Positions 7,614 to 10,320 of a stretch of 10,320 bases of DNA are shown in pieces. How positions within the stretch are numbered: the stretch's first letter is position 1; each line of letters begins with the position of its first letter. Under the pieces are notes generated by a model. That model did no database searches and was not told the origin of the DNA. It saw only the letters and a list, made by a program, of their open reading frames with translations. A program made the translations under genes and the position numbers. Source of the DNA: an uncultured Burkholderiales bacterium (lineage in GTDB: Bacteria > Pseudomonadota > Gammaproteobacteria > Burkholderiales > Thiobacillaceae); contig CALAMX010000139.1 in NCBI GenBank assembly GCA_937925755.1, forward strand, positions 1 through 10,320. The letters run 5' to 3'.

Positions 7614-9502
7614 GCCGTCTTGTTCCGGGGCCAATCGTTTTTCTTCAGGTGCACGAGCAGAACCGAGATTGCTGCTGGCGTGACCCCCTGCACACGTGCG
7701 GCCTGTCCCAGGGTGGCTGGACGCACCTGGCTTAAGCGCTGGCGCGCTTCGATCGACAGGCCAGTAAGCTGCATATAGTCGAGATCCTCTGGTAGGCGAG
7801 TGTCTTCGTGTACACGAGCACGCGCGACCTCCTCCTGCTGGCGGGCTACGTAGCCGGCATACTTGGCAGCGATCTCCACCTGCTCGCTGACCTCGGATTC
7901 GACCACACCAGGCCCGGCCCCGGGCAGGGTCATGAGAGCAGCGTAGCTCACCCCGGGTCGGCGCAGCAGATCGAATAAATTGTATTCGCGCTCGATCGGC
8001 TGCCCCAGCACCCTTGTTGCCTCGGCGGCAGCGAGGACCTTGGGATTCACCCAGGTGGATTTGAGGCGCTCGGTCTCGCGCGCGATGGCCTCGCGCTTGG
8101 CCTCGAAGCGTGCCCAGCGCGCCTCGTCCACCAAACCCAGACGGCGGCCGATCTCGGTCAGCCGCAGATCGGCGTTGTCCTCGCGCAGGCTCAAGCGATA
8201 CTCGGCACGGCTGGTGAACATGCGATAGGGTTCGGATACCCCCCGGGTGATTAAATCATCGACCAGTACACCGAGATAGGCCTCGTCGCGACGCGGCCAC
8301 CAGGGATCGCGCTCTTGGACTTGCAGAGCGGCGTTGATGCCCGCAAGCAGGCCCTGCGCCGCCGCTTCTTCATAGCCGGTCGTGCCGTTGATCTGTCCGG
8401 CGAAGAATAGACCCTTGATCGCCTTGGTCTCGAGCGTTGGTTTCAATCCGCGCGGGTCGTAATAGTCGTACTCGATCGCGTAGCCGGGCCGCAGGATGTG
8501 GGCGTTTTCGAGGCCGCGGATCGAACGCACCAAAGCGAGCTGTACGTCGAAGGGCAGGCTCGTGGATATGCCGTTGGGGTAGAACTCACGGGTGTCGAGG
8601 CCTTCGGGTTCCAGAAAGACCTGGTGTGCCGACTTCTCGGCAAAGCGTTTGACCTTGTCCTCGATCGAGGGGCAATAGCGCGGCCCCACCCCCTCGATCA
8701 CCCCGGTGTACAACGGTGAGCGATCCAGACTGGCCAGGATGATCTCGTGGGTACGCTCATTGGTGTGCGTAATCCAACACGACCGTTGGCGCGGGTGCAT
8801 ACGCCTGTCACCCATGAAGGAGAACACCGGTGGCGGATCGTCACCCGGCTGTTCGGTCAACACCGAGAAGTCGATCGTGCGCCCATCGATGCGCGGTGGG
8901 GTGCCGGTTTTGAGCCGGCCTACGGGCAGCGCCAGTTCCTTGAGACGTGCAGCCAGACTGACCGAAGGCGGGTCGCCCATGCGCCCAGCAGCAAAGTTCT
9001 CGAGGCCGACATGGATGCGGCCGGCGAGAAAGGTACCGGTGGTGAGGATCACGGCGCGGCCATGGAAGACGATGCCGAGCTGGGTGCGCACACCGCTGAC
9101 GCGCTCGCCCTCCAAAACCAGATCATCGACCGCCTGCTGAAACAGGGTCAGGTTCACCTGATTCTCCAGCCGGCGACGGATCGCCTGTTTGTAGAGACTG
9201 CGATCGGCCTGCGCGCGAGTGGCGCGCACGGCCGGGCCCTTGGAGGCGTTGAGGATGCGAAACTGGATGCCGGCCTCATCGGTGGCGATGGCCATCGCCC
9301 CACCCAGGGCATCGATCTCCTTGACCAGGTGTCCCTTGCCGATCCCGCCGATCGAGGGGTTGCAGGACATCGCCCCGAGGGTCTCGATGTTGTGCGTCAG
9401 CAGCAGGGTCTTGGCGCCCATGCGCGCGCTGGCCAGGGCCGCCTCCGTCCCGGCATGGCCGCCGCCGACCACGATGACATCGAATTTATCAGGGAAAATC
9501 AT
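7610..9502 (-). CDS. mnmG: tRNA uridine 5-carboxymethylaminomethyl modification enzyme MnmG (GidA)
   Basis: MnmG is an FAD-dependent enzyme that with MnmE adds the (carboxymethyl)aminomethyl group to C5 of the wobble uridine in a set of tRNAs, using methylenetetrahydrofolate. The 630-residue product (629 in E. coli) has the FAD-binding loop GGGHAGTEA (13-21), MSCNPSIGGIGKGHLVKE with Cys47, the second family cysteine in GPRYCPSIE (Cys277), GRLKTGTPPRID (195-206), FFAGQINGTTGYEEAAAQG (366-384) and the C-terminal helical domain ending in GVTPAAISVLLVHLKK, which contacts MnmE and tRNA in homologues. A TTG at 9535 would add 11 residues; I chose the ATG at 9502 because MIFPDKFDVI aligns with the start of known MnmG proteins. 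It is the first gene of the mnmG-rsmG-parA-parB run. Confidence 0.97.
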   Translation of the reverse strand: MIFPDKFDVIVVGGGHAGTEAALASARMGAKTLLLTHNIETLGAMSCNPSIGGIGKGHLVKEIDALGGAMAIATDEAGIQFRILNASKGPAVRATRAQADRSLYKQAIRRRLENQVNLTLFQQAVDDLVLEGERVSGVRTQLGIVFHGRAVILTTGTFLAGRIHVGLENFAAGRMGDPPSVSLAARLKELALPVGRLKTGTPPRIDGRTIDFSVLTEQPGDDPPPVFSFMGDRRMHPRQRSCWITHTNERTHEIILASLDRSPLYTGVIEGVGPRYCPSIEDKVKRFAEKSAHQVFLEPEGLDTREFYPNGISTSLPFDVQLALVRSIRGLENAHILRPGYAIEYDYYDPRGLKPTLETKAIKGLFFAGQINGTTGYEEAAAQGLLAGINAALQVQERDPWWPRRDEAYLGVLVDDLITRGVSEPYRMFTSRAEYRLSLREDNADLRLTEIGRRLGLVDEARWARFEAKREAIARETERLKSTWVNPKVLAAAEATRVLGQPIEREYNLFDLLRRPGVSYAALMTLPGAGPGVVESEVSEQVEIAAKYAGYVARQQEEVARARVHEDTRLPEDLDYMQLTGLSIEARQRLSQVRPATLGQAARVQGVTPAAISVLLVHLKKNDWPRNKTA

Positions 9503-9534
9503 GGGCTTATCTGTCAGGCCCGAAAAAGCCTGCA

Positions 9535-9563
9535 ATCATACGTGAAGCCGTCGCAGGCTCCAA
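9535..9563 (-). promoter_or_regulatory. Candidate sigma-70 promoter of mnmG-rsmG-parA-parB
   Basis: On the minus strand TTGGAG (9558-9563) and TATGAT (9535-9540; five of six matches to the -10 consensus) are separated by 17 bases. The start point would lie near 9528, about 26 bases before the mnmG ATG. The parS site begins one base upstream of the -35. The -35 is weak (three of six), so the call rests mainly on the -10, the spacing and the position. Confidence 0.45.
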
Positions 9564-9564
9564 C

Positions 9565-9580
9565 TGTTCCACGTGAAACC
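9565..9580. promoter_or_regulatory. parS centromere site (ParB binding)
   Basis: The 16-mer TGTTCCACGTGAAACC differs from the widespread bacterial parS consensus TGTTTCACGTGAAACA at two positions: C for T at the fifth, a commonly tolerated change, and C for A at the last. The central CACGTG with GAAAC flank is intact. ParB from this operon is expected to load here. The site lies 62 bases upstream of the mnmG ATG and next to the candidate promoter. Genomes of this kind usually have several parS copies near the origin; only this one is seen in the window. Confidence 0.88.
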
Positions 9581-9602
9581 CAGTCGCACGCTTGCCCTTT
9601 AT

Positions 9603-9638
9603 GCCGATGCGACGCCGATATTACGCCGACAACATCGG
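9603..9638 (+). repeat. Three degenerate 11-base repeats with an enclosing inverted repeat
   Basis: GCCGATGCGAC, GCCGATATTAC and GCCGACAACAT follow one another at 9603-9635, so GCCGA recurs every 11 bases, about one helical turn. CCGATG (9604-9609) and CATCGG (9633-9638) can pair across the array, and the 3' arm touches the Shine-Dalgarno of the small ORF at 9650. It could be a protein-binding site or chance; no function is assigned. Confidence 0.3.
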
Positions 9639-9649
9639 AGGAGGCGAGA

Positions 9650-9730
9650 ATGGACAACACGCCGTGTTTCTCACGGACCGAGAAAGGGCGGGCTATGCTA
9701 ATCGGCAACCCGTATGTCCTCAAGCCCTAG
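9650..9730 (+). CDS. Short ORF with strong ribosome-binding site, possible gene remnant
   Basis: This is a 26-codon ORF on the plus strand, divergent from mnmG. Its ATG is preceded by GGAGGAGG with suitable spacing (GGAGG, then 8 bases), one of the best Shine-Dalgarno sequences in the window. The product begins MDNTPCFSRTEKGRAMLIGN and ends YVLKP. I cannot name it. The FSRTEKGRAML part resembles the opening of some proteobacterial proteins with a winged-helix-like start (F-x-K/R-T-x-K-G-R), but this is from memory and weak. The stop TAG coincides with the beginning of the possible inverted-repeat element at 9730. A reasonable reading is a 5' fragment of a gene cut by an insertion. A true small protein or chance are alternatives. 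Confidence 0.35.
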   Translation: MDNTPCFSRTEKGRAMLIGNPYVLKP

Positions 9731-9818
9731 GGAAGCTCTGCATAACTGGCTGCGCGAGCGCATCGCTGCCTTACGCAGTGTTGGCTCCGACCGCTCGGCT
9801 TCACCTCGCTTAGCCTGC

Positions 9819-9830
9819 GTAGGAGCGACC
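9819..9830 (+). repeat. Truncated GTAG-type REP sequence
   Basis: GTAGGAGCGACC repeats the first 11 bases of the adjacent full REP arm that starts at 9832, in the same orientation, and then stops. It lacks the hairpin-forming 3' half. It looks like a partial tandem copy left by deletion or by insertion of the REPIN. Confidence 0.6.
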
Positions 9831-9831
9831 T

Positions 9832-9920
9832 GTAGGAGCGACGAGAGTCGCGACCAACAACAACCAACAACAACCGACGGGGTGTATACCACGACGTGTC
9901 GCGACTCTCGTCGCTCCTAC
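9832..9920. repeat. REPIN: two inverted GTAG-type REP sequences
   Basis: Positions 9832-9854 and 9898-9920 form a perfect 23-bp inverted repeat separated by 43 bases. Each arm begins, from the outside, with GTAGGAGC and contains its own small hairpin GCGAC-GAGA-GTCGC. A conserved GTAG followed by an imperfect palindrome is the hallmark of REP sequences mobilised by RAYT (TnpA-REP) transposases, and the head-to-head pair is the form called REPIN. No RAYT gene is present in the window, so it would be encoded elsewhere. Such elements are normally intergenic and multicopy in gammaproteobacterial genomes. Confidence 0.85.
9854..9873 (+). repeat. Two tandem copies of CCAACAACAA inside the REPIN loop
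   Basis: The 10-base unit CCAACAACAA occurs twice in direct succession (9854-9863, 9864-9873), then CC follows. It starts at the last base of the left REP arm. It is a low-complexity tract that may vary in copy number between strains. Confidence 0.6.
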
Positions 9921-10051
9921 CCGAGGCGCAAGCGCGGCAGGCGATGTGACATCACGATGATACGTCTGGTATCCGGCATTCCGGGTGTTCAATCCCGGTC
10001 GTCGGGTTAGGCAGAGCGTCCCGAACGGTCGTACGCGGAGTAGCTTTCTGG

Positions 10052-10071
10052 AACCCCGGGATCGCGGGGTT
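10052..10071. other. Hairpin downstream of xerC (distal)
   Basis: AACCCCG and CGGGGTT form a perfect 7-bp stem with a 6-base loop. On the minus strand it lies about 70 bases after the xerC stop. It has no T-run on either side, so it is not a standard intrinsic terminator. Its CGGGGTT arm is also part of a longer alternative pairing with 10124-10135. Confidence 0.5.
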
Positions 10072-10083
10072 TCGGTGGAGGCT

Positions 10084-10103
10084 AACCTGCCATCAGGCAG
10101 GTT
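10084..10103. terminator. Strong hairpin downstream of xerC (proximal), possible terminator
   Basis: AACCTGCC and GGCAGGTT form a perfect 8-bp stem with a 4-base loop, which can be extended by GCT/AGC after a single-base bulge. It starts about 35 bases past the xerC stop on the minus strand. The absence of a U-tract makes intrinsic termination uncertain; protection of the xerC message 3' end or a bidirectional role is equally possible. Confidence 0.4.
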
Positions 10104-10138
10104 TAGCGAGCAGAGGCGAGCGGCCGAAGCCCCGCACG

Positions 10139-10320
10139 TTATTTCTTCTTCGCCCGCGGATGCGCTCGATCGTAAACTCGGGCCAGATGCTGGAAATCCA
10201 AATGTGTATACACCTGCGTGGTGGACAGGCTGGCGTGGCCGAGCATCTCCTGCACCGCGCGCAGATCGCCGGAGGACTGCAGCACGTGCGAGGCGAAGGA
10301 GTGACGCAGGGCGTGCGGGT
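10139..10320 (-). CDS. xerC: Tyrosine recombinase XerC, C-terminal part (runs off the right edge)
   Basis: XerC acts with XerD at the dif site to resolve chromosome dimers at cell division. The window contains the last 59 codons, and the start is outside. The visible part has catalytic residues of tyrosine recombinases: His and Arg in HALRHSFASH, the second His in EMLGHASLSTTQ, and the nucleophilic Tyr in QVYTHLDFQHLARVYDRA. The tail AHPRAKKK is close to XerC of E. coli, and THLDFQHLA separates it from XerD. The gene is on the same strand as mnmG but about 635 bases upstream of it, with hairpins and repeats between, so co-transcription is unlikely. Confidence 0.93.
   Translation of the reverse strand, partial: PHALRHSFASHVLQSSGDLRAVQEMLGHASLSTTQVYTHLDFQHLARVYDRAHPRAKKK

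Larger units (their letters stand above)
9730..10022. mobile_element. Possible 293-bp non-autonomous element with terminal inverted repeats
   Basis: The sequence GGGAAGCTCTGCATAACT at 9730-9747 and the reverse complement of 10005-10022 (GGGACGCTCTGCCTAACC) agree at 15 of 18 positions. They bound a segment of 293 bases without a transposase gene, as in MITE-like or deletion-derived elements. The left end, following CTAG, recalls the termini and YTAR target sites of IS5-type insertion sequences, but I cannot verify a family. No clear target-site duplication flanks the two ends. A REPIN lies inside the element. Confidence 0.4.
9503..10138. other. Intergenic region between xerC and mnmG
   Basis: This is the only stretch longer than 300 bases without a conserved gene. 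From left to right it holds the mnmG promoter candidate and parS (9535-9580), a phased 11-base repeat (9603-9635), a short ORF with a good ribosome-binding site (9650-9730), a possible inverted-repeat-bounded element with a REPIN in it (9730-10022), and a hairpin-rich segment downstream of xerC (10051-10135). I see no tRNA, no CRISPR repeats and no cluster of DnaA boxes. Confidence 0.85.

Noticed and set aside
7693..7698. CACGTG core as a further parS
   Set aside because: The flanks do not match the TGTTNC/GAAACA halves, and it lies in conserved mnmG coding sequence.
8747..9730. 327-codon open frame on the plus strand, antisense to mnmG
   Set aside because: It mirrors codon structure of mnmG in high-GC DNA and shows no recognisable domain. 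Only its last 26 codons have their own ribosome-binding site, and these are listed separately.
9979..10000. tRNA T-arm-like sequence (CCGGG...TTCAATC...CCCGG)
   Set aside because: The stem gives an 8-base loop, and aligning TTCAATC to the T-loop breaks the stem. No acceptor or anticodon arms can be found on either strand.
9714..10010. 98-codon plus-strand frame through the REPIN
   Set aside because: It is translated repeat sequence rich in Arg and Ser, has no convincing ribosome-binding site and crosses the inverted arms, so it is not credible as a gene.
9503..10138. Replication origin (oriC) next to mnmG
   Set aside because: mnmG and parS suggest oriC is nearby, but no cluster of TTATNCACA boxes or AT-rich unwinding region is visible. 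Single near-matches at 1746-1754 and 10203-10211 are isolated and inside genes.
10283..10288. CACGTG core as a further parS
   Set aside because: It is inside the xerC catalytic region and its flanks do not fit parS.
1..10320. CRISPR array, defence island, prophage or toxin-antitoxin system
   Set aside because: No spaced direct repeats, integrase with attachment sites, or recognisable defence genes are present. XerC here is the housekeeping type.

Overview
The window is an origin-proximal segment of a high-GC gammaproteobacterial chromosome. The gene order, the near-exact match of subunit lengths to E. coli, and the typical gammaproteobacterial sequences of XerC, MnmG and the ATP synthase subunits fit a member of the Chromatiales (purple sulfur bacteria and relatives). 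That placement is an inference from sequence flavour, not from a search. All recognisable full-length genes lie on the minus strand, so the window reads from right to left.

From right to left the layout is: (1) 10139-10320, the C-terminal end of the tyrosine recombinase gene xerC, cut by the window edge. (2) 9503-10138, about 635 bases without a conserved gene. It holds strong hairpins just downstream of xerC, a REPIN (two GTAG-type REP sequences in inverted orientation) inside a possible short element bounded by 18-base imperfect terminal inverted repeats, a 26-codon ORF with a good Shine-Dalgarno that ends where that element begins, and a near-consensus parS site beside a candidate promoter. 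(3) 5372-9502, the tightly packed operon mnmG-rsmG-parA-parB, with 4-base ATGA overlaps at two junctions and a 2-base gap at the third. (4) 1-5244, the F1Fo ATP synthase operon atpI-atpB-atpE-atpF-atpH-atpA-atpG-atpD, with atpD cut by the left edge.

The genes cover core functions. MnmG makes the wobble-uridine modification of tRNA, and RsmG methylates 16S rRNA. ParA and ParB with parS segregate the replication origin region. XerC, with XerD, resolves chromosome dimers. The atp genes build the proton-driven ATP synthase. The c subunit has the proton-type carboxylate (Asp60) and no visible sodium-binding pattern.

I see no new enzymatic or defence system. The coding part is conventional and intact. 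The points worth following up are in the right-hand intergenic region: parS abutting the predicted promoter of the operon that encodes its own ParA/ParB, the REPIN and possible terminal-inverted-repeat element, the small cut-off ORF, and a structured segment downstream of xerC in which one strand segment can pair in two exclusive ways.
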